Shown here: piece after piece, positions 1 through 13,349 of the stretch
Numbering within the stretch: the stretch's first letter is position 1
Layout: each line of letters starts with the position of its first letter
Assembly: GCA_003991915.1 (NCBI GenBank)
Contig: RQTK01000540.1
Span: 240,482-304,481 of the forward strand
DNA length: 64,000 nucleotides
Direction: 5' to 3'
DNA from: Elysia chlorotica
Taxonomy: Eukaryota; Mollusca; Gastropoda; Plakobranchidae
Made by a program: the position numbers and the translations under genes
The notes under the pieces: model-generated
Seen by the model: the letters and a program-made list of their open reading frames with translations, nothing else
Told to the model about the DNA's origin: nothing
Databases searched by the model: none

Positions 1-85
1 AGGGCTGTCAAAATGTCACATTTTATTTTTGTCTAGTTCTCATCTTCCAGGTGTATTCCTTTTCTTCTATGCTTTTTAACTTTGA

Positions 86-333
86 GGGGCCTGGTGGTCC
101 AGGGGCAGAACATCGGCTTCCGACGCAAAAGGTCTGGGTTCGAGCCCTGGCAATTTTGCTCCCTACTGGTTAGATCGGTGTCAGTTAATTGTGACCGGCT
201 GAGACAGGAGTCATGGTATCTCCACCCTGTCTCGTGTGTGGCAGCACATAAATTTGGCAGACGTCAGTCTTGGGTGGCACAATATAGCTTATATAGTGCT
301 GATGTTGGACGTTAAATCAACTCAACTTAACTC
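86..333 (+). mobile_element. tRNA-derived SINE, full-length, family A
   Basis: The head carries a pol III A-box-like TGGTCCAGGGG and a B-box GGGTTCGAGCCC. A conserved body follows (GTGACCGGCTGAGACAGGAG) and then a tail of CAACT units. It is flanked by the 12-bp direct repeat TTTTAACTTTGA at 74-85 and 334-345, which is a target-site duplication. The same family recurs at 13698, 55299, 61158 and 63805, so this is a dispersed retroposon, not a tRNA gene. No other element overlaps it. Confidence 0.85.
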
Positions 334-345
334 TTTTAACTTTGA

Positions 346-3300
346 TCTCCAATATGAGGTTGTTTGAAATGAGGTATGTGTATTAAAACAGGATAGAGAC
401 AGTGAAAACCTCTCCCAACTTCCAATAGAAGAGGACTCTATACCCATGGGTTCTGACAGTTTTGTATATTTTGCATAATAGAAACAGAGCTGACAAGCCA
501 TGCCAATAATAGCCACTCACATTACACTGACACTTGCCTAACCAGTAGTAAAGGCACAGCTTTATTGGGGATCCAACCCGCTACCTACTGATTAGAAGAT
601 GCACACACCCCAGACTGAAATATCAACTTTCCAAATTATGGTAGCCCTATCTGCAGTGGAAGTAATATGAGATGACTTAGCTATCATAGAAAAAATAATA
701 AACACATGCAGCTTTCACAAAAGTGTAGTCTGACAAAAAGAAAACTGATTAAATAAACATCTTCTGTAAAAGCTGTTGAAGATTTTCTGCTAACAGTGTC
801 ATAGAAAAGGAAGACAGAGAGACTATTATCATATTCGAGACAACATTAATAAGATACAGACCTAGATGCATCATTTTTAAATCTATGGTCAAACAAAAAC
901 AGTAATGCAGGATCCTAAATGGAAGAAAAAAAAATTACAAAGTACCAACGCACTCAAGAACACTTAAATTAAATCAGCAAAGAGGAAAATGAATAGCTTT
1001 AGGAAGTGGTACACATCAAAACAAATGCTGACTGTTCACAAAATTGATGCAAGATCTTAAATAGATATTATAGAAAACTATAAATAATGTCTGGAATATC
1101 ATATGCGACTCTTCTTAGAAGAAATCACATAGAATTTTCATCCTGAGCTTTGAACATCTGCAGGTACATGTTTTATGACCATAATGGTCATTTTTATGTA
1201 ACTTTATTATTCATTTCCATTTTCTTAATTTTACTGTAAAACACCATGAAAACTAAAAGTATTCGGAAGTAGAGTTGTTTTCTTTTTTTCAAATGATATG
1301 TAATACAAAGCCACATACATAATGATAATAACAACATATGTTTGAAAGTTAGCAATACTGTCTTAAATTAGAAGAAAAAAAAATTAACTCATTACTCTGT
1401 AATTTTGAGCTTGATGTACAATAGCACATTGCAAAGCTGCAACCATCTTTGTCCACCGGCAAAGTTATGCCAGCTGGATGCTCTTTGGCATTCAGGGTAT
1501 CTATATATAATGCTAGAATGTTTTGTTTTTGTAAGCTTTAAACATTATGTTTGATTTTTTTTTATCTTGGTATTAATGGTAATCTCTTTAAAATCGATTT
1601 CCTAAAAAAAATTAAAAAAAAAAAAAATTAGTTCATCACAAAAATGATTTCTTCACAAATAGGCACATTTGCTTGATTTACAAACATAAGTATCTGCGAT
1701 TTTTTTGGCTTTTTCATATAAATAAATTAATGACTTTGCATAATTTAAACTACAAGAAAATGTATAATCAGCTGTGCATAAATAACCAAAAAATTGAGCA
1801 TCAATAATTGAAAGGGCAGTTTCGTTTGAGAAAAAGGTTGTTCACATTATTCTCAATCATGTAATTATTATATCAATCACACAGACATTTTCTACAGGTG
1901 ATCATCTTAGAATATCATGGTTAATGTTAAAGTCAACATCAAAACTAAAGATGTTAAACAGAAAATAGTGCAATTATCAGATATTAAGACAGAAGTAGAA
2001 AAATGTTCATCACAGTTAGAGAAAGAGAAATGACCATCCAATGGAAAACTATCACCAATAGGAGCACACAGGAGTTTAAACACCACTTTCAAACTCACAA
2101 TGTTTCAGAGTGATATTATTGAATGTTCTTACTTAGATACACCCCGTTTGGGTTTCTAGAATTTGATGGTGCTGGGTGACTTGCAGATCTCCTCAGATCG
2201 GGCTATTGGGAGGTTATAAAAAAAAAGAAAAAAAATGAAATAACACCCCCAATTTTATACTCTAAAAACTTAACAGCACAAACGTTCTAAAACAAAATTA
2301 GATTTGGTTGCTAACATACTCGTAGATATTCTTAATCTCCAAAAAGTTTTATTTTATCAGCAATTTCCTTTTTAAAAATACTATTATAGCTTCATTATTA
2401 TTTTTTAAATTATGTATGATTGAAAAAGTATCTTTTTGCACTTGATTTGTAAATATATCAATAGATTAATTTGAAACTCTATTATAGAAATTACTTAAAC
2501 AACCTCTCAAATGTGAGTCATCTAGCAACTTTGTTATTTAGGAAATGTTTGTGTATAGATTTAAGTTTAGAAACTGATCAATCTTATTAGTTTATTTTAT
2601 TGATAGGTTTGTTACTTTTGCTAACAAGTGTTTCGATATATCAATTATCTTTTAACAGAAAACACAATGCTAGAAAATTTATTGTAGCACGATTCTTTAT
2701 GAAAAAATTACCATATATATAATAATGTATGTGTTTGTCTGTGTCTGTGTATATGTTTAATTATAAATCACTCCTCTAAAAAAACAGTTACAATAAACTC
2801 ATGTCAAGCAAGTTACATGCAATGATTAGCTTTAGAGGCCAAACAAGATCCTCTTTGCATGACATTGTTATTCATATAAATAAACTTTAACATGCTATAA
2901 AGGAACTTGCAAAAGTAAGGAGAAAAAATACAACCAAACAAATGAAATAGGAAAATGGAAGGTTAAATTTACAGCATGTATAGACAAATCGACCTTTAAC
3001 TCATGTGAGGTAAATAGAAAGTTTTTATCACATTTAAAATTTGTGTCAAACAATAAGAAAATTGAGGCAAGAAAAATGGAGGTAGAGAAGGACGCAAGGC
3101 CACACAATCAAGGGGATTCATTCTAGCAAAAGTGATAATAAATATGATGCATAATTATTTGGAAAGTTTTAACAAAACATAAAAAAGGGTTAGCAGCATG
3201 ACTTTTTCAACTTGCATTATATCAAACAGGTCAAGGTTGTGCCCTTCTACCAGTAATCATAAGTAATATTACATAAGCTTGCCTCTTGTTTTGATAGCAG

Positions 3301-4955
3301 TCTCCTCTTTGGTGGAGGAATTACATGCAAACCATAATGTAACTCACTTTAAAATGGTCAATTAGTTACAAATTTTTGTTGTTTTGTTTTTTTTTCTATC
3401 ATTTTTTTTTTTAAATCCTGTTTGAAAGTACTGGTTTTGAGGCACATCAAAATTTTAAACAAAACTCAAAATAAAGCTTTTTTCCCCGAAAAATCATTAT
3501 TTAGGACACACTCACAAAAATCCGAGGATGTTGACTAAAAGGAGAAAGTTTCAGAAATACTTATTATTATTTTGCACAATGTCCATTTGTTTTCCTTTAT
3601 TTTTTATGATGGAGCAATTGCAATATTTTGAATCATGTTAACTTGTGCTAGACGGCAAAAAATAGACTAAAATTTTCAGAATGTGTATGACATATTCCTT
3701 ACAGATGATTGCACACAATGTTTTATACAAAAGAGTTTTATAAATAACAAATAATGATAATGTAATACCTTCTCGACCAAAATCTTTAAACATTCTACAA
3801 AAAGGCATACATTTAAGAGAGCAAACAATGCTCCCATAACATATATGCGAAATGCGAACAATCATGAAAGCAGGGAAGGAGGGGAACAGGATTATTAGTT
3901 TTTGTTTTATGAAGGTATAATATATGGAGATACTAGCTTGCTGATAAAAAAAAAAATTAAAGCCATATTCACACAGAGAATTGACTAATGCTGGTTCCTT
4001 TTTGTTTTGATTTATTAATATCATATATCGGACATTTTTTATGGTTGAGTTTAAAGTATGTACCTTTATATTTAATACAAATTGAGACCATCCTTATATC
4101 GTATATAATATTACCCTCTTGATATAAAAAAAAAAAACAAAGAACTTTCTCAATAAAATTCAGTTTGGTTCTCAAAGAAAAAAAAATGTCTCACTTTATT
4201 ATGCAGTAACTGACTTAAAAAGTGTGCATCACAAGGAATATTTCCAAAAGGTACCTTGTGACAAGCTTTTGAAAAATCTTTCTTAAAAAAAAATGGTGAG
4301 TCAAAAATTATGATAATATAAAATTTTCTTCAGAAAACAGTAAACATTTATGAGAGCAAAAATTTTGACATGTATTCCACACTATGGGGAATATTGGATA
4401 CTGAGCTGTTGTATATCATGAACAAAATCCTACCCTGATATATTTTAATTTGAAAGACCATGAAGCAGTGAAGAAATGGAACAAAATTAGGAGTTTTTCT
4501 TTCATGATGGTAGAAAAACACAATGGGTTTCGCAGGTGGGTATATTATGTAGCGATATTGGTTTGTGGGTAGAATATTAAAGTCAAGTTCACAAAAATAT
4601 TTAGCAAATGCACCAAGCGCTTAACATCTTATTTTTTCAGATTTTAATTTTGATCTTTTTTTTTTATTACACATCTTACCTGCTTTATATATGGAATTTT
4701 TTTTTCAACAGTTGAGTTTCAACAATGCACTTTCATATTTATTGCTAATCAAGACCTTATATACTGTAATCTCATTTATATTGAACAAAACAAAAATTAA
4801 GTTTGGTTATCAATATGTCTAAGTTCTTAATAGTAATAAATTGTAAGGTAAATATTACAAGGTGGGCAGCATAAAATGATTTAATTAGAATTTAAGGATA
4901 TGACTTGGGTCAGATTGTATATTGAAGGCTATGATTTGGGATATAAGATAACAGG
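346..4955. other. Gene-free AT-rich stretch downstream of the DUF21 gene
   Basis: No exon with a conserved motif was seen on either strand. The stretch holds A/T homopolymers (around 1613 and 3390) and short frames of low-complexity composition. The part next to 4955 lies 3' of the minus-strand DUF21 gene and probably contains its 3' UTR. No polyadenylation site could be singled out. Confidence 0.5.
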
Positions 4956-7900
4956 CTAATTAACCTGGCTTTTCTTGCGACGAGCAATGGAGAAATGCAG
5001 TTTCTTGGCGATTTCTTTTGTGATATCGACCTCGTCCTCAATCTCCTCTTGCAGCAGTTCTTCAATCACATCCTCCAAGGTGATGATACCCACAATGGTC
5101 TTGAGAACAGACAATGAAAGAAAGAAGAAAAAAATTATCATTCTTGACTACACTTGAAATAAATGATTAATGGCAACAAAATTGTTCAAGATATATATTT
5201 TTTCAAAGGTAAAGACTATGGTGTTTATTCGTAAAAGTGGGTCCCTGTCACAGGTCAATTTGTTGGACATCGTCAAATCAATTCAACTCAAAACAGACCT
5301 GGTGCACATTAAAAAAAAGAATTACGTCAACAGTTTCATTTTTTAGAGTTTCATTCTAATCTTCATCAGTGAAACATCATTGTTACTCACGCCTTCCTCT
5401 ACTTGGGGCGCTGGGGGCTGGCTTTGGCTGGACTCCTGCACGTTGACAAGCAGCGAGGCAGACTCAGAGTCATCACTGTCAGGTCTTAACATCTGGTCGT
5501 CATCTTTCCTACTCGCTTGTTGCACAAAAGCCAAGTGACCTTGGATTAACAAAAACAATGAGTCAATAAATATCAACCAAGATGTTAAATGAATGGAGCT
5601 AAATATGCATCATGTAAAAATAAAAATTAAGTTTAGAGAACAAACAAAACAAAAAAATGAAGTAACAGCTGTTTTTTTCTTTTTCCAAATATTTTTAAGG
5701 ACTTCAAAAAGAAAAATATGTGCACACTAGGGAGTTTTAAAAAGTTATTGATATTGCCAATTAACACCCATTAAAAAAAAATCAAGGCAGCAAAAGGCCA
5801 AATTGACATAAACCTTGTATATATATTTTATTGACAATGATTTAATATCTGGCCTATCATTATCAAAGTATACCTTTGACTTTGAACATTTCAACAGACT
5901 AAATTGATTCAGACTGGACGAACCCAACCCTGTCAAGATTGGGACATTGTTAACCTACTTTTGCCTGTCTGGAAAGTGTTGAGCAAATCGAACAAGGGCT
6001 GGTCTGATTCAATAAACATGGGCGGGCGTCCATATCTTGTATCACAGACCAGACTGGACACTGGCACCGCGTCGTCCGGGTCAAGCTTGATCAGGGTCTT
6101 GGTCAGCAAGCACCCGACGATGTTTGTTCTGTCCGATTCATAGACTGGTATTCTGGAGTGACCCATTTCGATTACCTGCAAAGTTAAACATAAACTAACT
6201 TTTTGGACCAGTTTCAAGACTTTTACACAGGTGTCGTAAGTCCTTTGATTTTGATAAATTTTAATGACCGACATGAACTATGGATCCTAGTTGTTGTTTT
6301 TTTGCTTTTTTTATAAAAAGGGAAGAACTTATAACTGAAGCTATAATTGCTTCCAGTTTGCACCTCTTACAGACGTATTTACCTGTGTCATGGTATCATG
6401 GTCCAGTCGAGCGTTGATGCTCAACATAAAGGTTTCCTCAATATTCAGCATGGCATCTTTGGCTTGCTTGTTTCTCATATCCAAGCAGCCCTAAAAGAGG
6501 CAAGAAAACAAACAAAAGTAAAACAAAATAATGTAATAAGATTAAATTTTTGATTATTCTATTTTTTGTTTTAGCTTTAGTTTTTAAATCCTGATGTGGC
6601 AAATTATTGTTCTGTTCAATGTGTTCTTTCAAGGGATGCAATGCTGTAATGAGATTGTGTGCATTGCTTTAAAGAAAATAATTTTCTTCACACTGAAAGA
6701 AAAACAGCCCTTTCAGTATTAATTTGTTGGTTGTTGTTTTGTTTGTTTTTTCATTATAAAAAGAAATGTCTGTTTTTTTTAAGTATGATACATGTGATTT
6801 GTTTCAATGACTCAATCTGATCCATCATTCTATTTTCTTCATTTCTTTTTCCAGCATAATATTTTTGCCTTTGTTACTTAAATCCCACAGTGGAGCTTTA
6901 TCACAAATATAATTACAAGTTTTACATATTTGTTATCTTGATGATCAACAATTCATCTTTGCTTAGTGCATCTTGATGTATTACCTTAGCGCATCGCGAT
7001 ATATTACCTTAATGATCAACACTTCATCTTTGCTGAGTGCAGCCTGATGTATTACCTTAGCGCATCGCAATATATTACCTTAATGATCAACACTTCATCT
7101 TTGCTGAGTGCAGCCTGATGTATTACCTTAGCGCATCGCGATATATTACCTTAAAGATCAACACTTCATCTTTGCTGAGTGCAGCCTGATGTATTACCTT
7201 AGCGCATCGCGATATATTACCTTAATGAACAACACTTCATCTTTGCTTAGTGCATCTCAGTGTATTACCTTAATGACCCAATACTTTATCTTTCCTTAAC
7301 GCATCTTGATATACTACCTTAATGATCAACACTTCATCTTTGCTGAGGGCATCTTCAAGCGAGCTGTGGCCTCCTGTCTGGGATTCTTCTCCATGAATGT
7401 CAATCAAAGCTTTGAGCTGTCCCCGTCTGTAGAAGGTGCCATGGTCTGTACCGAGAAACCAGTCCAGCATTTTGGAGAAAGGGTACGCAATGATGAAAAA
7501 TGCACCCATCATAAAGTATACCAATCTGGGAAGAAAATAGCCTTAGGTTTATGCAATTCATACCAGAGCTAAGAAACAGCGTGCTATGCTACAATTAAGC
7601 CCTTAGACTAACTAATTAAAATATGTTATATTTTATTAGAAAGCTTCTATATAAAGTCAATTGGATCTTTGCATTGCAAAATATGGAAAAAGATGAAAAG
7701 ATGCAAGAGAGTACAAATGTCATAGACTGCATATATATTTTTTGTCTTTTGTCCTATCTTTAAGTGAAAATTTGAAATAATAAGTACCCAGCTGATATCA
7801 TTTTGAATTGTGGTAATAATGTTGTGGAAGATAGTAATTGTGTGGCAATGCATAACTAGAGACATACTGTTTCTTCAGACACTGTCTTATCTTGTTAAGC

Positions 7901-9466
7901 ATAATAGTTATCTAAAACATGCTTTTTTTTTTAACTAGAGAGAAACATTTTCCTTAGCAACACTCACGGAGCAAGATAGGCACCAATTGCCAGACCATAC
8001 CGTGTACATACAGCTTGAGGTACGACCCTAAAAAAGGAACAGATAATAACTCTTTAAATACATGTAGATACATGAGAAAATGGTTTCATCTGAAATAATT
8101 TTACAATAATTATACAATTCACAAGACCCATTAAATTGTCCAGATCCACAGCAAACTATTTTCTTTTTCATACTTTCTGTGAAAAATAAATATCCAGAAA
8201 CTTGTTGCTTCAATAATAAAATAAATTTGAAAAGTTCACGACTTTCATATCATCTACACTATAATGAGACAGATATAATTATATACTATCTTTATTTATG
8301 TCACTTGCTATTTGTGAAGCATTTCCTAAGCAATTTAAAACAATTTTCTGTTCTATTTCAAGCACTCTAGAACAAACCAAAAAAAAGCTAGCTTTCAAGT
8401 TTCTGCCTTAAAAGATTCTTCAAAATGTCCAACTTCATTCAATTAAAATTTTCCTTGACAGGTTAGAAAAATAACAATAATATCATATCTTATCTCAACT
8501 TCTTAAGTAACTTCAACTTACTCTCCGAAAATCAGAACTGCTGTAACGGATACAATGATAGCGATGACAGGGTTGGACACATGGTCCAGAAAAATGGGCA
8601 TGGCCTCCACAGCTACTGCATTAGAGAGAAGAAGAGTGACCAGAAGCAGGTGGTGTCGCTTCACCAGTGGGATGATGCGGGCTGCATACTTCCGCTCCTT
8701 TGGGGTCCCACCTTCCTTCATGGTGATTAGCGTGGTATAATCCAGTGACAGCAGACCCATGGTCAGACCAGACATGAGGCCTGAAAAAAAAATTTTTTTT
8801 TTTTTTAATTTTGAGTTCAAGCCTCTATCATTGATTGAAAAAACATTGACGATTCTTTCTTTTCTCTCGTACTGACAACGATTTTGTTTTCTTTATATTT
8901 CTTCTTTGTTCTGTTGGATTGTTCTAAAGTATATATATAATGGTAAGCTAGTTGAATCTTTCAATCAAAATGATCTGTCAACAAAACTCTAATTCAATTA
9001 AAGGGCAACTAGCTAGTTGTTGTTGGGTTGGTTTAACGTCCAACAACTAGCTAGAAGCTAATATATATTATATACATAGGCCCTACAAATATAAAACATT
9101 TTCATGGCAATTTTCTACAGTCTAAAGTGTTATTATTAGGTCTAGCCACCTTTAGTTGGTGACTCAGAAATTTAGAATCTGTTAATAAATAACAAATAAA
9201 ATGTACATATCTTCTTTTATTTTTAAATCGCTAAATTCTTTAATGTCTCACTGATGATGTCCATACAAAACCTATGGTTATCAACGTACCTGAGTCAAAA
9301 TATCTGCATGAAACTCACCAGCAAAAAGGACAAGGCCCACATATATGCCTATGTAAATCCAGAACCATTCGTCCTTGTATGTCAAAATAGCCTCTGGAAG
9401 CTCATAGTCTTTACCATCACAGAGTACTTTTTCCTCACTAATAATAGTGCAGTTGACAAAATCCAT
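4956..9466 (-). CDS. DUF21 (CNNM transmembrane) and CBS-pair protein, 8 exons, 430 aa
   Basis: Exons in transcription order: 9319-9466, 8522-8780, 7968-8027, 7318-7525, 6383-6490, 5959-6175, 5391-5539, 4956-5099. All introns are GT-AG and the phases agree. Residues 35-180 hold four hydrophobic segments of the DUF21 core, including AGLMSGLTMGLLSLD, LLLSNAVAVEAMPIFLD and LIFGEVVPQ. A CBS pair follows: GHSRIPVYESDRTNIVG in exon 6 and VGIITLEDVIEELLQEEI in exon 8, split by a Ser/Gln-rich insertion (about residues 348-383). The family transports or senses divalent cations, chiefly Mg2+; that role here is inferred. The NAVAVEAMP segment resembles plant and protist DUF21 proteins more than animal CNNM proteins. 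The start is the first Met of exon 9319-9466; an upstream noncoding exon is possible. It ends ...KKSQVN-stop, where GTTAAT would be only a weak donor. Confidence 0.88.
6940..7330. repeat. 71-bp tandem repeat covering the exon-4 splice donor
   Basis: The word ATGATCAACA(C/A)TTCATCTTTGCT recurs at 6941, 7012, 7083, 7154 and 7225, exactly 71 bp apart. Shorter 48-49-bp units then lead to the exonic copy at 7321. On the minus strand each unit contains the last codons of exon 4 (LSKDEVLIIK) followed by AAG-GTAAT donor-like sites. The array therefore grew out of the exon/intron boundary of the DUF21 gene. A unit length of 71 is not a multiple of three. Confidence 0.85.
9012..9045 (-). repeat. SINE 3'-end fragment
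   Basis: The motif GGGTTGGTTTAACGTCCAAC, the antisense 3' end of SINE family A, stands alone in DUF21 intron 1. A shorter decayed piece of the same end lies on the plus strand near 5250-5300. Both are too short to date. Confidence 0.5.
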
Positions 9467-12400
9467 TTTAATGCTTTTTGGATTTAAACTGTTGATAGAT
9501 GGGATATATATACATATTTACTATTGATCGTTGTTCTATTTTGTCAGTAAAAAGTCATTTGTCCACAAGGGGGTCTACAGGCCTTAAGATATAAAGCTAC
9601 ATAGTAATATAAAATCTAGATCTAGGTGTGGTGTACAAACTTGATCATCTTAAATGAATGTTGTAGAGGACCTTACAAGTATTAAATCTCACTATCAGGG
9701 AAAGAAACTTGTACCGGTAACTAAAAATTGTTGAACATTAAAATTGGTCCCTACTAATCAAGACAGTATCAACACACATGTATTTAATTTTAAAAATTTT
9801 CTGCTTTCAAGACAGAATTCCTAGGTTTCAGTTTTTAAATACCGGGTAGTTATAGTCGGACAATACATCTTGGGACCCATTTATGATCCTTATTGGGAAC
9901 ATCTGCAAGTCGCAGTGGATCAATCAGTTAGTGCTCTGGACCTAGAGCAGGAAGTCCCTGGTTTCAATCTCAGCTGGTGCCTCCAAGTAAATACAAGATG
10001 CTTAGACTTTAGAGACCTAGGCCTACATGGCAGGAGAAACTAACCTAAGAAAAAGATTCTAGATCTACATCTGGGAGCTCACTTAGAAGATTGATCAAAA
10101 TGCTCTAAACTAATTTGTACGCTTCATAAATGAGAGATGTGCCGTTTGAATCTGGTGCCTCCGTCTTCAAAAATTTAACTTCAAACTGCCTAGGGAACAA
10201 ATATTGCATGATACTATCTAGAATAGACCATTATATAGGCCCCCCTATAATAGACTAATAGTACTTAACAAAATTATAAAAATAGCCTGAATGTAGACAC
10301 AATTAACGTTTTAAGTTTAAATTTTTTAAATTTGGATTAGGTCCCTAAATATCCATTTAAATTTAAGCACGTACAGGCCTTCAAAAGACTTCAAAAGACT
10401 TGTCATTCAGTTCTAAAGAGTACCGGTAGGTCTACCTATAGATTAAATCTACATCTCGTTGACCTTCATGTAGTCACTTTTAAGTCGTTAGATGAAAATA
10501 TAGATGATCGGATCTTTAGACCTACAAGAATACGAGATCTTTCTAAGTCTAGACCTGGAAATATAAGATCTAGATAGATTCTAAATCTATACATTCTTGC
10601 AATACCGGTAGTAATATTGTGATGTTATGATCCTGTCCACTAATCAACTATCAAGCAAACAAAAAAGTAGATCTAGGTACAATGTAGATTTAGATCTATC
10701 TAATCACTCAACGAATCTCAAATGCTCCTCCAAGTCCTCGGGTAGATTAGACTTTAATCTAGGTAGAGAATCTACATTATTATTAGAACTACTCACCCTG
10801 CAGCCCTGTAGTAGCCTTGGTTGCTTGGTAAGCGAGACTTAGATTAAACGAGACTGTACTTCACTGCAGACCAGTTTAAGTGCCTGGTCTAAATGAGTAG
10901 GGCCTAGCACAGTCTGTGCGAGAGCTGCGGTCGTCAGGTCTCGCCTGCGAATGCGATCGTTTGCAATAATTTCGAGTCATGAAGCCGCCCTCATAGGTGT
11001 GTCCCACTGTCACACTTGAGTGCCAAAATTTATTTATACATAAGCTTAAATTATTTACTTTGTTCGTTGTGAATGAAACGAACGGAGTTGTTTCCCTTAA
11101 AACAAAACTTCATGTAAAAGAACTCCTCCACTTTGTACTCACACTAAAATTTACTCACTTTGAAACATAAAAATTTGTGAAACTTGAAAAAATACATGCT
11201 GGTTTTTTTTTTAAGTTTGTTTCCATTCACAATAGCCTACAGCATTTCTGTGGATCATATATTCCTAGAATTTTTTTAATTTTTTTTTTTAAATCGTTGG
11301 CATCATTTCAAATTGATCTAAATAAAAAAGAAAACACAATCAACTATTTTTTGTTCCAATAGACATGATGTGGAACTGACGGGCGTCATGTATATTGTCT
11401 AACATAAAACAGTGGAGGTTATATGACTTATTCAAATTCAATTAGATAAAAATGACAAATGCAAACTTGGTATATCACGTGTATACTGTACATGTACATC
11501 TATCGAGCGTTGAAAGAAAAGGAAGCCTTTTCACAATTTCGTTGTTTTAACTTTGTAGAAGCTTGCCCTCCGCAGATTACTTTTTATGACGCGTGGTTTT
11601 TGTTGTTGCGACTAGTAGGATAAGTTTTATTAGCGTGCGGTACTGTCTACATCTTCTTTTTCTGCATTTCTTCTCAAATTCAATGTATTGAATATTATTA
11701 GCAGATCTAATTACTTCCAGATTAGGTTAACAGGCTTTTAGATAGTTTTGTAATTTATAATATTTATATATGTACTTATTTATTTCCTTCAAAAATTACT
11801 TCTATTTACTTAGTCTTCAATATCCTCCCTCAGATTAAAGGCCTTAGCACCTGGAGCAGCCACAGCTTCCTGGGGGAGCTTATACATATAATCATGGACG
11901 ATTCAAATTGGTTGATTTTTTTTTTTAGTAGCATAGGTGTCTGAAAGATATGCAATATTTATTTAACTTCCATCTTTTTATGTTGTGCACGGTCTGTGGT
12001 GAGAAAAGTCTCAGATTACATAGGTACATTATAAAAGCAAACAAAAACAAAAAACCCCAGGAGAAACAAGCATCAAATTGGCTTTGATCCTGATGACAAT
12101 TTTTTCTATTCACTTTTTAACAAAATTGTTAATTGTAGCTTAAATTAATATCTATAGGAAAGAAATGCAACACCCAAGTCGAATTAGATTCTGAATAACA
12201 GTTTATTATCAAAGAATTGGTATGCACAATTTGCAATGAACGGAAAAAATCCTTTGTTTGTATGCATCACTGAATATAATATGAATAAGAATAATATCAT
12301 GTATATGAGAAAATGTGTATATAAACTGAAAATATCATTTTAACACTGTAATAATAATTAGCTGCATGTAACTCCTTACTTTAAAATATATAATACAAAG

Positions 12401-13349
12401 CAGATATGATGAAAGCTCTTTTGTAGAACCCAACTTTGTTACATAGATTTTTAATATCTTTTAAGTAAAATAATTATGTTTCTGAAAGGTATGCAATATT
12501 TATTTCAATTCATTTCCACTCAAAAATTAAATCATAAGTAAAACAATTCTGACAACAGTCCTGAGAAATTGACATAATTAAAGAAAAAACATATAATAAC
12601 GAATTTACTTTTTTTCCATAGATCTCTTAAAATAATATCATTTTACATAAGATCTTCACGAAATCAATGCAATTTTAACATTTAGAAACTATCTCAGAAG
12701 AATATTGTTTTCCTAAATAGCAATTGCTTTTGATGGGGAAAAAAAAAAACATATTGGAGGAATTTATTGAAAATGATTGTTTCATCTAATGCACTTCTGT
12801 GGAATTATTTTGTTCATTATGCATACCCTGTTTCATAATTTATACAATAGGGTAGAAAAAAATTGTTTTTGTTTAATGCACTTTTCAGTTTTGACTAGTA
12901 TTTTATTTATCCTACACACAGACTTCTGTATATCTAAACATTAAAACTGATCACATGTATGAACATTACAAGAGGATTGGTAAAAAGGTTTATATGCAGA
13001 CAATATATTTTGTGCTGCCTCACAAAACACAGAATAATTTTTTACCTTGACCAATTGAAATATATTTTTGGAAAATAAGAGAAAGAAATCATTGATGTAC
13101 AATAATTAAGTGGTGTATAAATGATTTACACAACAATGTATAGTTTATTCAGTTTTACAAATGGGAAAATACTTATGGAAATTGAGGGGAAAAAATCATT
13201 GGTCTGCAACAAAAAATCATTACACAAGAATAACAAAAAACAGTTCTCTTTATAAGCAACTCTATAAAAATGTACATTGAAAGCTCTTTAACTCGGTAAC
13301 AGATAACAGAACAAATAGAGGTGAACTATCAGTCAGAGAGTCGGAAGAA
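9467..13349. other. Intergenic stretch upstream of the DUF21 gene
   Basis: No coding exon was recognised. From 10480 to 10800 the DNA is dense in AGATCTAGAT-type words. A relatively CpG-rich patch at about 10800-11000 could hold the promoter or an untranslated first exon of the DUF21 gene, but no core promoter motif is convincing. A decayed tRNA-like SINE remnant lies around 9900-10000. From 11000 to 13349 the DNA is AT-rich, next to the 3' end of the aldolase-like gene. Confidence 0.4.

Noticed and set aside
86..180. Possible tRNA gene from A- and B-box matches
   Set aside because: No cloverleaf closes, and the same head is fused to a SINE body in several copies.
3638..4024. 128-codon minus-strand frame
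   Set aside because: AT-rich composition, no domain, no flanking splice signals, and overlapped by other frames of similar quality.
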